DNA of 42,721 nucleotides from Cyanobacteriota bacterium. Lineage in GTDB: Bacteria; Cyanobacteriota; Cyanobacteriia; PCC-6307; Cyanobiaceae. Under the pieces are notes generated by a model. The model had not been told where the DNA came from. It worked only from the letters and a program-made list of their open reading frames with translations, and did not search any database. The DNA is taken from NCBI GenBank assembly GCA_026389335.1, contig JAPLIB010000003.1, forward strand, positions 1 to 42,721. The letters run 5' to 3'. The position numbers and the translations under genes were made by a program. Numbering within the stretch: the first letter of the stretch is position 1; each line of letters starts with the position of its first letter. This document shows, piece after piece, positions 25,514-33,823 of the stretch.

Positions 25514-26715
25514 GAAGCCGGCTCAGCCTCTCGATGATCGTGCGCGATGAGGCGGCCCAGCTGCAGGAGTGCCTGGCCTCGGTGGCGGGTTTCGTCGATG
25601 AGATCGTGATCCTCGACACGGGCTCCCGTGACGCCACGGTGTCGATCGCCGAAGGCTGCGGCGCCCAGGTGCACCACATGGGCTGGCCAGGGGACTTTGC
25701 TCCGGCCCGCAATCGGGCCCTGGAGCTGGTGCAGGGCGACTGGGTGCTGGTGCTGGATGCGGATGAACGCCTGCGGCCCGAGGTGCGGGAGCCGCTGAGG
25801 GCCCTGATCGAGCAGCCCGACCTGCTGGTGATCAACCTGCTGCGGGCCGAAGAAGGGGCCGTGCAATCGCCGTATTCGAGCGTCAGCCGCCTGTTCCGCC
25901 GCCATCCCGCCATCCGCTGGAGCCGCCCTTATCACGCCATGGTCGACGACAGCGTGCTGGCCCTGCTGGAGCGCGAATCCGGCTGGCGCGTCTTGCAGTG
26001 GGGCGAACCGGCCCTGAGCCATGGCGGCTACCGGCCCGAACTGCTGGCCAGCTCCGGCAAATCCGGGAGGCTGCGGCAGGCCATGGAAGCGGAGCTGCGG
26101 GCCCATCCGGGCGATCCCTACGCCAGCGCCAAACTCGGCGGCCTGGAACTGGCCGAGGGCCACCGCGACCGGGCGATCGCCCTGCTGGAGCCTGGGCTCG
26201 CCGCCTGCCCCCCCCAGGCCACGGCGGAGCGCTACGAGTTGCTGCTGCATCTGGCCATGGCCCACGGCGAGGCCGATCCCGAGCGGGCCCACAGGCTCTA
26301 TCGCCAGGCCCTGACCCTGCCCCTCGATCCGCGCCTGACCCTGGCGGCCCGGCTCAATCTGGCGGCCATGGAGCTGCGGCTGGGGCATCTGGAGGAGGCC
26401 GCCCGCCACTGCCGGCAGGCCACGGCAGCGGCGCCGGAAGTGGCGCTCAGCTGGTACAACACGGGCCTGATCCACCGCCAGCGTGGCGATCTGCCGGCGG
26501 CGATCAGCGCCTATCGCCAGGCACTCGAACTGGCGCCGCACCATGCCGAAGCCCACCAGAACCTGGCCGTGGCCCTGTTGCTCAGCGGCGAGATCGACGC
26601 TGCCCGCCAGGGCTTTCGTCAGGCCATCAGCCTGCTGGAGGCTCAGCATCGCCCCGAGGCCGCCGCCCAGCTGCGCCAGAAAGCTGGCGCCATGGTCCAC
26701 CTGGAAAGCCGATGA
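25510..26715 (+). CDS. GT2 glycosyltransferase fused to TPR repeats
   Basis: 401 residues: an N-terminal family-2 glycosyltransferase domain (1-about 195) and at least four TPR units (about 200-390). The GT2 part has SLSMIVRDEAAQLQECLASV, the nucleotide-binding DTGS (36-39) and the metal-binding DADE (83-86). TPRs show the W-G-Y-P-like spacing, for example SWYNTGLIHRQRGDLPAAISAYRQALELAP. Sugar donor and acceptor unknown; this fusion is frequent in cyanobacteria. No ATG precedes the first strand, so the TTG at 25510, overlapping the GH3 stop, is the start; ATG 25534 would delete part of the first strand. Overlaps hemD by ATGA. Confidence 0.87.
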   Translation: MRSRLSLSMIVRDEAAQLQECLASVAGFVDEIVILDTGSRDATVSIAEGCGAQVHHMGWPGDFAPARNRALELVQGDWVLVLDADERLRPEVREPLRALIEQPDLLVINLLRAEEGAVQSPYSSVSRLFRRHPAIRWSRPYHAMVDDSVLALLERESGWRVLQWGEPALSHGGYRPELLASSGKSGRLRQAMEAELRAHPGDPYASAKLGGLELAEGHRDRAIALLEPGLAACPPQATAERYELLLHLAMAHGEADPERAHRLYRQALTLPLDPRLTLAARLNLAAMELRLGHLEEAARHCRQATAAAPEVALSWYNTGLIHRQRGDLPAAISAYRQALELAPHHAEAHQNLAVALLLSGEIDAARQGFRQAISLLEAQHRPEAAAQLRQKAGAMVHLESR

Positions 26716-27533
26716 CCCACCCCAGCGCCGCCTCTGCCTCCAGCCCGCTGGCGGGCCGCACAATCGCCGTCACCCGGGCGGAGCAGCAGGCCGGTGAAGC
26801 CCGAAGGCTGTTCGAGGCCGCCGGCGCCCGGGTGCTGGATCTGCCGGCCCTGGTGATCGGTCCCCCGGACACCTGGGGGCCCCTGGATGACGCCCTGGCC
26901 GAATTGGAGCACTTCCACTGGCTGATTGTCTCCAGTGCCAATGGCGTCGAGGCGGTGCAGCAGCGCCTGAACCGACTCGGCACCAGCCTGGCGGGCCGGC
27001 CGAGCGGGGTGAAGCTCGCCGCCGTGGGCCGCAAGACGGCCGGCGCCCTGGAGGCGATCGGGGCCGCCGCCAATTTCGTGCCCCCCAGCTTCGTCGCCGA
27101 CAGCCTGATCGAGCACTTTCCGGTGTCGGGTTGGGGCCTGCGATTGCTGCTGCCCAGGGTGCAGAGCGGCGGCCGCACCTTGCTGGCAGAAGCCTTCGCT
27201 GAAGCCGGCGCCCGGGTGGTGGAAGTGGCGGCCTACGAAACCCGCTGCCCCGAAGGCCTGCCCACGGGCACCCTGCAGGCGATCGAGCGGGACCAGCTGG
27301 ACGCGATCACCTTCAGCAGCGCCAAGACGGTGAGCCATACCGCCCAGTTGCTGGAGCGCAGCTTCGGAGCCGACTGGTTGCAGCGGCTGAAGCACACGCG
27401 GGTGATCTCGATCGGACCGCAGACGAGCCTGCGCTGCCAGGCCCTGCTCGGCCGGGTGGAGGCCGAAGCCGACCCCCACGACCTCGATGGTCTGGTGGCA
27501 GCCTGCAGCCGCAGCTTCGGCAGCGACAGCTGA
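26712..27533 (+). CDS. hemD: Uroporphyrinogen-III synthase HemD
   Basis: 273-residue cytoplasmic enzyme that cyclises hydroxymethylbilane to uroporphyrinogen III, the branch point to heme, chlorophyll and cobalamin. HemD is poorly conserved, but the two-domain pattern is present: GRTIAVTRAEQQAGEARRLFEAAGARVLDLPAL, WLIVSSANGVEAVQQRL, a linker, AEAGARVVEVAAYETR, DAITFSSAKTV, and ISIGPQTSLRCQ. Starts at ATG 26712 inside the stop of the GT2/TPR gene and is the last gene of the operon. No terminator hairpin was recognised in the 259 bp before the next gene's 3' end. Confidence 0.92.
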   Translation: MTHPSAASASSPLAGRTIAVTRAEQQAGEARRLFEAAGARVLDLPALVIGPPDTWGPLDDALAELEHFHWLIVSSANGVEAVQQRLNRLGTSLAGRPSGVKLAAVGRKTAGALEAIGAAANFVPPSFVADSLIEHFPVSGWGLRLLLPRVQSGGRTLLAEAFAEAGARVVEVAAYETRCPEGLPTGTLQAIERDQLDAITFSSAKTVSHTAQLLERSFGADWLQRLKHTRVISIGPQTSLRCQALLGRVEAEADPHDLDGLVAACSRSFGSDS

Positions 27534-27792
27534 GGAGCCCCGGATCAACAGCCCAGATCTAACCACAACGCCACCAGGCGCAGCGATGGTTTTCCAGGCT
27601 CACTGCGACCGTTGGCGGGATGGTTCAGGGAGTCGCGGAGCTTGTTCAGTGCAACCCGATCAGAGCAGAACATGGGAGCGAGTTTGGCCCCACGGCGTCA
27701 TCTGGAGACTCAAGGGACGCACGCCCGGCTGCGGACCTCAGAGCCGGACTGCTGGCCTCAGCGCCCGAGTTTGGCTCGGGTTTGGATGGGCC

Positions 27793-28482
27793 TCAGAGCT
27801 TGAGTTTGACCCGCTGGCGCCCCTTCTGCAACACCAGGCGGGGGCCATCCTCCTGGCCGCGCCCCCCCAGATGGATGGCGATGACAGCCCAACCGGCCGG
27901 CAGCAGCTCCGTGGTGCGGCCGCCCAGATCCCCGGCCCGCAGGCTGCCGCTCAGGCCGCCGGTGCTGACGACAGCCTCGGTGTGGCCAGCAGCCTGAATC
28001 ACGCCGGTGAACTGGAGGCCCTGAGGGGCTTGCAGCCCCGCCGGAACGAGGGGGCCAACCGGCGCCCCGGGCCCCGCCTTGGCCCCTGCCTGCGCCTTGA
28101 TGGCCGCCTGAGCCGCCGCCAACTGGGCACCCGCGTCGCCACCGGCCCTGGCCACGGTGGCGATCGCCAGAGCCGGCTTGCTTCCCGGAGCCACGCCCTG
28201 GGGCAGGGGGATGGCAGGCGTCATGATCGGCGCGAAAGGATTGCGCCGGCCGAGTTTCGCCGCTGTCACCACCTGCCGGGGCGTGGGCAAGGGCTCCAGA
28301 CGGGCGTCGACATCGGGCAGCGCCGTCTCCGGGGTCTGGCGAATCGAGGGCAGTGGCGCTGGCGCTGGCGGCGCCACGAATTGGACCAGATCGCAGCCCG
28401 CCGGCAGCAGCAGCAGTGGCGACAGCAATAACCCCTGCAGAGAACGCTTAACGCCCCTCCACCAGATCTCGGAATCGATCAA
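27793..28482 (-). CDS. Putative lipoprotein, unknown function
   Basis: 229 residues, not recognised with certainty. A hydrophobic leader (LLLSPLLLLPAGC) ends in a lipobox with Cys30 as the likely lipid-modified residue. The first half is Pro/Ala-rich; GRRNPFAPI at about 78-86 resembles the xDPFxP motif after the signal of type IV pilus PilP proteins, and the C-terminal half (FTGVIQAAGHTEAVVSTGGLSGSLRAGDLGG...) looks like a small beta domain such as PilP has. That comparison is weak. The start is TTG 28482; its first 35 bp overlap the end of the SRPBCC gene, so the two are probably co-transcribed. Converges on hemD. Confidence 0.6.
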   Translation of the reverse strand: MIDSEIWWRGVKRSLQGLLLSPLLLLPAGCDLVQFVAPPAPAPLPSIRQTPETALPDVDARLEPLPTPRQVVTAAKLGRRNPFAPIMTPAIPLPQGVAPGSKPALAIATVARAGGDAGAQLAAAQAAIKAQAGAKAGPGAPVGPLVPAGLQAPQGLQFTGVIQAAGHTEAVVSTGGLSGSLRAGDLGGRTTELLPAGWAVIAIHLGGRGQEDGPRLVLQKGRQRVKLKL

Positions 28483-28882
28483 GGTTGGCCTGGAGCTCCC
28501 GGGTCACAATGTTACCCATAATGCTGGGTTCCATCAGCGGGGCAAGCACTCCCGGCAATTCATAGCTCACGGTTAGTTTCACGGCGGTGAGCTCGGGACC
28601 AAGGGGATAAAATCTCACCCCGCCTTTGGTAGGCAATCCACCTACAGATTCCCAGTGCAATTGCTGCGATTCAACCCGACGGGTGATTCGGGCCTTCCAG
28701 TGGAAACGAAAGCCCTGGGCCGCCAGGGTCCAATCAGTGAGATTGGGGTCGTCGAGGGTCACCACCGATTCGATCCAGCGCATCCAGCGCGGCATCGCCT
28801 CGAGATCACTCCATACCTCCCAGACACGATCCGCAGGAGCCTGAATCTCGGTGGTGACCGTATGTTCCAGCCAGCGTCCCAT
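28448..28882 (-). CDS. SRPBCC (START-like) family protein
   Basis: 144-residue protein of the polyketide cyclase/START-like superfamily, small hydrophobic-ligand binders. It begins LEHTVTTEIQAPADRVWEVWSDLEAMPRWMRWIESV, the standard first strand and helices, and ends in the long C-terminal helix (MGNIVTRELQANLDRFRDLVE) that closes the cavity. Located 166 bp downstream of zds on the same strand, a neighbourhood common in cyanobacteria, which suggests a link to carotenoids, but no role is proven. ATG start. Overlaps the lipoprotein gene by 35 bp. Confidence 0.87.
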   Translation of the reverse strand: MGRWLEHTVTTEIQAPADRVWEVWSDLEAMPRWMRWIESVVTLDDPNLTDWTLAAQGFRFHWKARITRRVESQQLHWESVGGLPTKGGVRFYPLGPELTAVKLTVSYELPGVLAPLMEPSIMGNIVTRELQANLDRFRDLVEGR

Positions 28883-29048
28883 CAGTTTTGTCCTGGCGTC
28901 ATGGGTTGGATTTGATCATCGGAACAGGCTCAACGGGGATTCAGGCTAACCAGCGGCTCAGGCAGCGGATCAGGTTCTGCAGCCTGTCTGGTTCCGCAGA
29001 GGGGTGGGGGCGGAGGTTCACGTCAGGGTTCAAAGCACCCCCGGGGCC

Positions 29049-30542
29049 TCAGACCTCCGCAGCATGGCTGGCCAGGGTCACCGGGCGATCGAGGATCGCC
29101 GCCGCCGCCAGCCGGCCACTCATCGTGGCACCCTCCATCGAATCGATGTAGTCCTGGCGGGTATAGCTGCCGGCCAGGAAGAAGTTACAGACCGGGGTTT
29201 GCTGGGCCGGCCGATAGGGCTCCATTCCCGGAGCCTCGCGGTACAGGGACTGGGCGAGCTTCACCACATGGCTCCAGAGCAGCTTCAACGGCGCCGCGGA
29301 AGGGAACAACTCCCGCACCTGGCGATCGGTGTGGGCCACGATCTCCTCCGTCTTCCTGGGGATCCAGGGATCGCCGGGGGTGAGCACGCACTGCAGCAGC
29401 GAGCCCTGGCCTTCGCGGCGGTAATCCACCGGGCTGGCCAGGGCCAGGTCGGCGAAACAACTGAAATCGGCATCGGCGGTATAGAGCAGATTGTTGAGCC
29501 CGGCTGGCTGGGCCAGATCACCACGACGCCGAATGGCTTCCGGGCTGGTGCCTAATTCAGTCACCCAGCCGTCGTAACGCAACTGCACCGTGGCCACCGG
29601 CACCGCCTCAAGCTTGTCGATCGCCGCGAATTGGGAGAAACGGCGCCAAGCCTGGGGCAGCAGCCGCTGAATGCCCGGCACATCGCAGGCGGCCAGATAG
29701 GTGTCGGCCTGCACGTGGATGTCGCCCTCCGGGCTGCCCAGAGTCAACCCGGTGACGCGCACTTCGGGGCCCTCCGCCGTGGCGCCACCCGTCTCCTCGG
29801 AATGGACCGCCGTGACCCGGTGGCGCAGGTGCAGCCGGCCGCCACGCGCCTCGATGTAGGCCAGGATCGGGCCGGTCAACCAACGATGGGGTGAGCCCTT
29901 GAGCAGGTTGAGCTTGGAGGCTTCCGTCTTGGTGGCGAACATCAGGAAGATCGTCAGCATGCAGCGCGCTGAGATCGCCTCACAGTCGATGAAGCCGAGG
30001 GCATAGGCGATCGGGTTCCACATGCGCTCGATGCTGCGCAGGCTGCCGCCATGGCCGAGGAACCACTGCTGGAAGCTGATGCGATCCAGGTCGCGGATCA
30101 CCTTCATCGCCGCCTCGTAGTTGACCAGCCCCAGCACGATCGGACTGGTGCCCAGGGCTAGGGCGTTGCGCAGCTTGTCGATCCAGTCGAGCTGGGGAGT
30201 GGTGAAAAAAGCCTTGAGGCCATTTAAGGGAGCGCCGATCGCAAAGCGGAAGTCGAGTTCGCGCAGGTCGCCGCCACGATTGACGAACAGATGGGTGTGG
30301 TCTTTGGGCAACAGGTTGTCGATCGCCCCCACCTTGCGCATCAGGGCGAAGAGATTGGCGTAGTTGAAGAAGAAAACATGCAGCCCCATTTCGATGTGGT
30401 TGCCGCCGTCGTCGACCCAGCTGCCCACCTTGCCGCCGACAAAGGGGCGCGCCTCGTAGAGATCCACCTGATGTCCCGCGTCCACCAGATCGACCGCCGC
30501 CGACAGACCGGCCAGTCCGGCACCCACGATGGCCACCCGCAC
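29049..30542 (-). CDS. zds: Zeta-carotene desaturase (CrtQ/Zds)
   Basis: 497-residue FAD-dependent desaturase that converts zeta-carotene to lycopene via neurosporene, in thylakoid or cytoplasmic membranes. FAD-binding motif [28 protein letters not shown] at 4-31, followed by GGKVGSW and [21 protein letters not shown], a segment that separates plant-type desaturases from CrtI. The C-terminal FAD segment ([28 protein letters not shown]) is intact. The N-terminus starts directly at the FAD fold (ATG 30542). CrtQ versus phytoene desaturase (CrtP): the GLHVFFFNY and SMEGA patterns favour Zds. Divergent from the IscA-like gene. Confidence 0.93.
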   Translation of the reverse strand: MRVAIVGAGLAGLSAAVDLVDAGHQVDLYEARPFVGGKVGSWVDDGGNHIEMGLHVFFFNYANLFALMRKVGAIDNLLPKDHTHLFVNRGGDLRELDFRFAIGAPLNGLKAFFTTPQLDWIDKLRNALALGTSPIVLGLVNYEAAMKVIRDLDRISFQQWFLGHGGSLRSIERMWNPIAYALGFIDCEAISARCMLTIFLMFATKTEASKLNLLKGSPHRWLTGPILAYIEARGGRLHLRHRVTAVHSEETGGATAEGPEVRVTGLTLGSPEGDIHVQADTYLAACDVPGIQRLLPQAWRRFSQFAAIDKLEAVPVATVQLRYDGWVTELGTSPEAIRRRGDLAQPAGLNNLLYTADADFSCFADLALASPVDYRREGQGSLLQCVLTPGDPWIPRKTEEIVAHTDRQVRELFPSAAPLKLLWSHVVKLAQSLYREAPGMEPYRPAQQTPVCNFFLAGSYTRQDYIDSMEGATMSGRLAAAAILDRPVTLASHAAEV

Positions 30543-30926
30543 GCTTGCTCTCCCGTGTCAGGCCAGACTCTATGGAGCGGCGGGGCTGGGTCGGGGCCCT
30601 GGGACAGAAGAACCAGGGGCAGCAGGCAGCGATGGGGCGAACTCCATAGAGTGAATCGAGTTCAACGGCTTCCAGCTCCAGAGCCAATCCCCGGCAGAGC
30701 GCCCCTTTCCCTGGCCGCTCTCCCGGCTGGCTGTCCCGGCTCCCTCTCCCCATCACCGATCCCGATCCGCTGAGGCCAACTACCGCGCCATCGCGTTCCG
30801 GACATCGCTCATGGATCGGCTCTTGACACCAGCCCCCTCAGAGCAGCAGCCGCTGTTGTCCTGAGTTCTGGCTTCAGACCAGCTCAGCGCCAGCCCACCC
30901 AACCCCCGTCCCGCTCCCCCCACGCC
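30543..30926. other. Divergent intergenic region zds/IscA-like with an 11-bp inverted repeat
   Basis: 384 bp without a supported gene between two divergent starts; it should contain both promoters. ACTCTATGGAG at 30567-30577 and its exact inverted copy CTCCATAGAGT at 30642-30652 lie 64 bp apart. No Shine-Dalgarno, hairpin terminator or tRNA-like fold was recognised. Open frames here are out of phase with anything protein-like. Confidence 0.55.
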
Positions 30927-31367
30927 ATGACTACGGAGACCGCCACCACCAACGCAATCGCCGCCAGCTCGACCATTGCCGCCGTGACCAGCAGCCCAGC
31001 CACCTTCACCGGCGTCGACGGCAAAGGCATCCTGATCACCGAGCCGGCGATGAAGCAGCTGGCTGGCCTGATGCAGCAACAGGGCGAGGCCAAGTTGCTG
31101 CGGGTGGGGGTGCGCTCCGGCGGCTGCAGTGGCATGAGCTACACCATGGACTTCATCGACGCTGACGCCATCCGTGACGATGACGAAACCTATGTCTACG
31201 AACCGAACGGAGCGCCCAGCTTCCGGGTGGTGTCCGATCCCAAGAGCCTGCTTTACATCTACGGGATGCAGCTCGACTTCTCCAGCGCCCTGATCGGTGG
31301 CGGCTTCAACTTCACCAATCCCAACGCCACCCAGACCTGCGGCTGCGGCAGTTCCTTCGCCGTCTGA
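30927..31367 (+). CDS. Iron-sulfur assembly A-type carrier (IscA/SufA/HesB family)
   Basis: 146-residue protein of the A-type Fe-S scaffold/carrier family. About 35 N-terminal Thr/Ala/Ser-rich residues precede the core (ILITEPAMKQLAGLM...). The three conserved cysteines are present: one in RSGGCSGMSY and two in TCGCGSSF near the C-terminus. The Asp/Glu-rich middle (DADAIRDDDETYVYE) is longer than in E. coli IscA, as in cyanobacterial homologues. It would deliver clusters to apo-proteins, of which photosystem I and radical SAM enzymes are likely clients. ATG 30927 has no evident Shine-Dalgarno. Divergent from zds. Confidence 0.92.
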   Translation: MTTETATTNAIAASSTIAAVTSSPATFTGVDGKGILITEPAMKQLAGLMQQQGEAKLLRVGVRSGGCSGMSYTMDFIDADAIRDDDETYVYEPNGAPSFRVVSDPKSLLYIYGMQLDFSSALIGGGFNFTNPNATQTCGCGSSFAV

Positions 31368-31440
31368 CCCCGGCGCCGGCCACACCCGGACAGGCGGCGT
31401 GGGAATCTGAGGGTCACGCCCTTTCCCGATCGCCGCAGCC

Positions 31441-31872
31441 ATGACGGCCAGCCCTTCCCCCAGCGACGCCTCCCTGTTCGACCAGGCGGTCGGCCGCTAT
31501 CAGCAGGGGGCCGCCCCCGAAGAGCTGATCGACGACTTCCTGACGATCACCGCCGAGTCGCCGCGGCTATCGGCCGGCTGGACCTGCCTGGCCTGGCTGC
31601 AGCTGCTGCTTGATCGCCCCAACGACGCCCTGGGTTCCGCCCGCACAGCGGTGCGGCTCAATCCCCAGGATCCCCAGGCCCGCGTCAACCTCAGCGTGGC
31701 CATGCTGGAAACCAGTCAGAAGGGGGTGCGCGAGCACATCGAGATCGTGCAGCGGGTGATGCTGATGGCCCCCGAACTGGCGGCGGAACTGAACGACTCA
31801 ATGGCCGATGGCCTGCGGCGACGCCCGGGCTGGCAAGCCCTGGAGAAGGTGCGAGCCTGGCTGCAGGCTTGA
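31441..31872 (+). CDS. Small TPR protein
   Basis: 143-residue soluble protein with tetratricopeptide-like helices: one recognisable unit at about 38-71 (SAGWTCLAWLQLLLDRPNDALGSARTAVRLNP) and a following partial one (QARVNLSVAML). The rest is helical, Ala/Leu-rich. Likely a protein-protein adaptor; the partner is unknown. Its TGA overlaps the TTG of the LpxB-related gene (31869-31872), so the two proteins are probably made together. Confidence 0.8.
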   Translation: MTASPSPSDASLFDQAVGRYQQGAAPEELIDDFLTITAESPRLSAGWTCLAWLQLLLDRPNDALGSARTAVRLNPQDPQARVNLSVAMLETSQKGVREHIEIVQRVMLMAPELAAELNDSMADGLRRRPGWQALEKVRAWLQA

Positions 31873-33164
31873 GCCAGCTGCTGTTGCTGAGCAACGGCCA
31901 CGGGGAAGACCTCAGTGGTGCCTTGCTGGGCCGGCAGCTGCTGGCCCAGGGACTCACGGTGGAGGCCCTGCCGCTGGTGGGTCACGGCCATCCCTACCGC
32001 CAGGCGGGCATTCCGGTGATCAGCCGCACCCGTGAATTCAGCACTGGCGGACTGGGCTACACAAGCCTCGCTGGCCGGATCACCGAATTGCGGGAGGGCC
32101 AGTATCTCGATGTGCTGAGACGGCTGCTCAGCCTGCGCGGCCGCCGCGACCGCCTGATCGTGGCCGTGGGTGACCTGCTGCCGGTGCTGGCGGCCTGGTT
32201 GGTCCGGCGGCCGGCGGTGGTGTATCTGGTGGCCTATTCGAGCCACTACGAAGGCCGCCTGCGGCTGCCCTGGCCCTGCGGCTGGCTGCTGCGTCGCCGC
32301 CGTTTCCGCAAGGTGTGGAGCCGGGATGCCCTCACCGCCAGCGATCTCAGCGAGCAGCTGGGCCGACCGGTGGAATTCCTGGGCAATCCCTTCGTCGATC
32401 TCGTGAGCGAGGCCGGCGAGCCGATCCCCTGTGGTGCCGCCCAGACCCTGGCGGTGCTACCCGGCAGCCGCCTGCCGGAGGCCCTGCGCAACCTTGAGCT
32501 GATGCTGCAGCTGCTCGCTCGGCTGCCCTCCGCCCTGCAGCCAGCGCGAGCGCTGGCGCTACAGGCCGCCCTGGTGGGGGATCTGGATGCCACCACCCTG
32601 GGCCGGATCGGCGCCCCCCTGGGCTGGAACCTGGAACAGGGGCGGGGCCCGGACGATGGCAACGCCTCCCTGGTGCTGGCGCGAGGCCCTCAGCGGCTGC
32701 AGCTGCACTGGGGGCGATTCGCGGCGGTGCTGGGCGGCAGTGATCTGGTGTTATCGATGACCGGCACCGCCGCCGAACAGGCCGTGGGACTGGGCAAGCC
32801 GGTGCTGCAGCTGGAGGGCCCCGGGCCCCAATTCACGCCAGGGTTCGCCGAAGCCCAGCGGCGCCTGCTGGGCTTCGGGCTCAGCTGTGCCAGTAGCGCG
32901 GTGGGCAGTAGCGCGGTGGGCAGTGGCTCAGTGGGCAGTAGCTCAGTGGGCAGTGGCGCAGTTGGCAGTGGCGAGGCCCTGCAGGCCGGCGCCGATCTGG
33001 CCGGCGACCTGCTGGGCCGGCTGGCCGATCCGCAGCGGGGGGCCGCCTGGCGGCGGCAGTTGGCGGCCAGCGGCGCCGAGCGGATCGGCAGTGCCGGCGG
33101 CAGCCAGCGCCTGGCCGCAGCGATCATGGAGCTGCTGAGCACCCTGCAGCCTGGAGCGCAATGA
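31869..33164 (+). CDS. Lipid-A-disaccharide synthase-related protein (TIGR03492-like)
   Basis: 431-residue GT-B-fold protein of a cyanobacterial family related to LpxB and MurG-like transferases. It opens LLLLSNGHGEDLSGALLGRQLL, has VGDLLPVLAAWL, LAVLPGSRLPEALRNLELML (glycosyltransferase loop), and SMTGTAAEQAVGLGKPVLQLEGPGPQFTPGFAEAQ near the C-terminal donor site. True LpxB is a separate gene; the acceptor here is unknown. No signal peptide. A Gly/Ser/Val pentapeptide repeat (residues 344-368) interrupts the last domain just after that motif. The start is TTG 31869, overlapping the TPR gene; the stop overlaps the next ATG. Confidence 0.83.
   Translation: MSQLLLLSNGHGEDLSGALLGRQLLAQGLTVEALPLVGHGHPYRQAGIPVISRTREFSTGGLGYTSLAGRITELREGQYLDVLRRLLSLRGRRDRLIVAVGDLLPVLAAWLVRRPAVVYLVAYSSHYEGRLRLPWPCGWLLRRRRFRKVWSRDALTASDLSEQLGRPVEFLGNPFVDLVSEAGEPIPCGAAQTLAVLPGSRLPEALRNLELMLQLLARLPSALQPARALALQAALVGDLDATTLGRIGAPLGWNLEQGRGPDDGNASLVLARGPQRLQLHWGRFAAVLGGSDLVLSMTGTAAEQAVGLGKPVLQLEGPGPQFTPGFAEAQRRLLGFGLSCASSAVGSSAVGSGSVGSSSVGSGAVGSGEALQAGADLAGDLLGRLADPQRGAAWRRQLAASGAERIGSAGGSQRLAAAIMELLSTLQPGAQ
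32898..32972 (+). repeat. 15-bp tandem repeat, five units, in the LpxB-related gene
   Basis: Five 15-bp units (32898-32912 to 32958-32972) encode AVGSS, AVGSG, SVGSS, SVGSG, AVGSG. The core is GTGGGCAGT. Units differ mainly at the first and last codons and partly alternate in pairs, suggesting 30-bp duplication steps. In frame; probably a flexible surface loop. Confidence 0.95.
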
Positions 33165-33823
33165 CCCCCTCACCGGCCGAAACCGGGGCCGCCAGCGGCA
33201 TCCCCGCCCCCAGCGGCGAGCTGGCCAGCAGCAGCGAGGCAGCCCTGCACACGCAGCCACAACCGATCCCGACGCCAACGCCCAGACCAGACCATCCGGG
33301 GAGCCCAGAGGCTCCCCACAACCCAGATGTTGCGCATGCTGCGGAGCCACCACGCCCTGCCGAAGACAGGCGAAATCGCGCCGCGGCGCAAGCAAGCGCA
33401 GAAGCAGAGCAAGGCTCAGAGCCAGCCAGCCTGGCAGCCCCCCGGAGTCAGGCAGGCGCATCAGCCAACCCCGAACCACTGCGGCGTGCGGTAGCCGGGA
33501 GCAGCACCGAGCGCGCGGCGCCTGGTCCAGGTCCAGAGCCCCAGCCCTCCACCTCCACCGACACTGACACTGACACCGCGACGTTGCTGCAACGGCTGAA
33601 GGGCTGGCTCGATCTGGCCCTGGTGGCCGATGTGTTTCTGGTGATGGCGGCAGCGGTTTGGTTTGCCGTGGCAGTGGTGCTCCACAGCCGCGGGGTGGAG
33701 GCTCCCCTGCGCCGCTTCCAGGCCCTGTGGGAGCCGCTGTTCACCCCCGCGATCGGGGTGCTGATGGCGGCGGCCCTGCTCAGCGGGGCCCTGGGCTGGT
33801 GGCAGCGGCGAGGGCAGCGCTGA
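33161..33823 (+). CDS. Membrane protein with long disordered N-terminus, unknown function
   Basis: 220 residues if read from ATG 33161, which overlaps the stop of the LpxB-related gene (ATGA). Residues 1-135 are Pro/Ala/Ser/Thr-rich and without structure, including a TDTDTDT run; residues about 140-220 have an amphipathic start (LLQRLKGWLDLALVADVFLVM) and two transmembrane helices. Not recognised as a known family. Codon use is odd: between about 33326 and 33490 third-position GC is near 52% in this frame but near 85% in the +1 frame, so a frameshift, a nested 55-codon ORF (33327-33494) or recent sequence drift is possible. The 3' 44 bp overlap the TIGR01777 gene. Confidence 0.55.
   Translation: MTPSPAETGAASGIPAPSGELASSSEAALHTQPQPIPTPTPRPDHPGSPEAPHNPDVAHAAEPPRPAEDRRNRAAAQASAEAEQGSEPASLAAPRSQAGASANPEPLRRAVAGSSTERAAPGPGPEPQPSTSTDTDTDTATLLQRLKGWLDLALVADVFLVMAAAVWFAVAVVLHSRGVEAPLRRFQALWEPLFTPAIGVLMAAALLSGALGWWQRRGQR

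Noticed and set aside
33298-33317. GGGGAGCC/GGCTCCCC hairpin as a terminator
   Set aside because: Perfect 8-bp stem but no T-run on either strand and it lies inside a reading frame.
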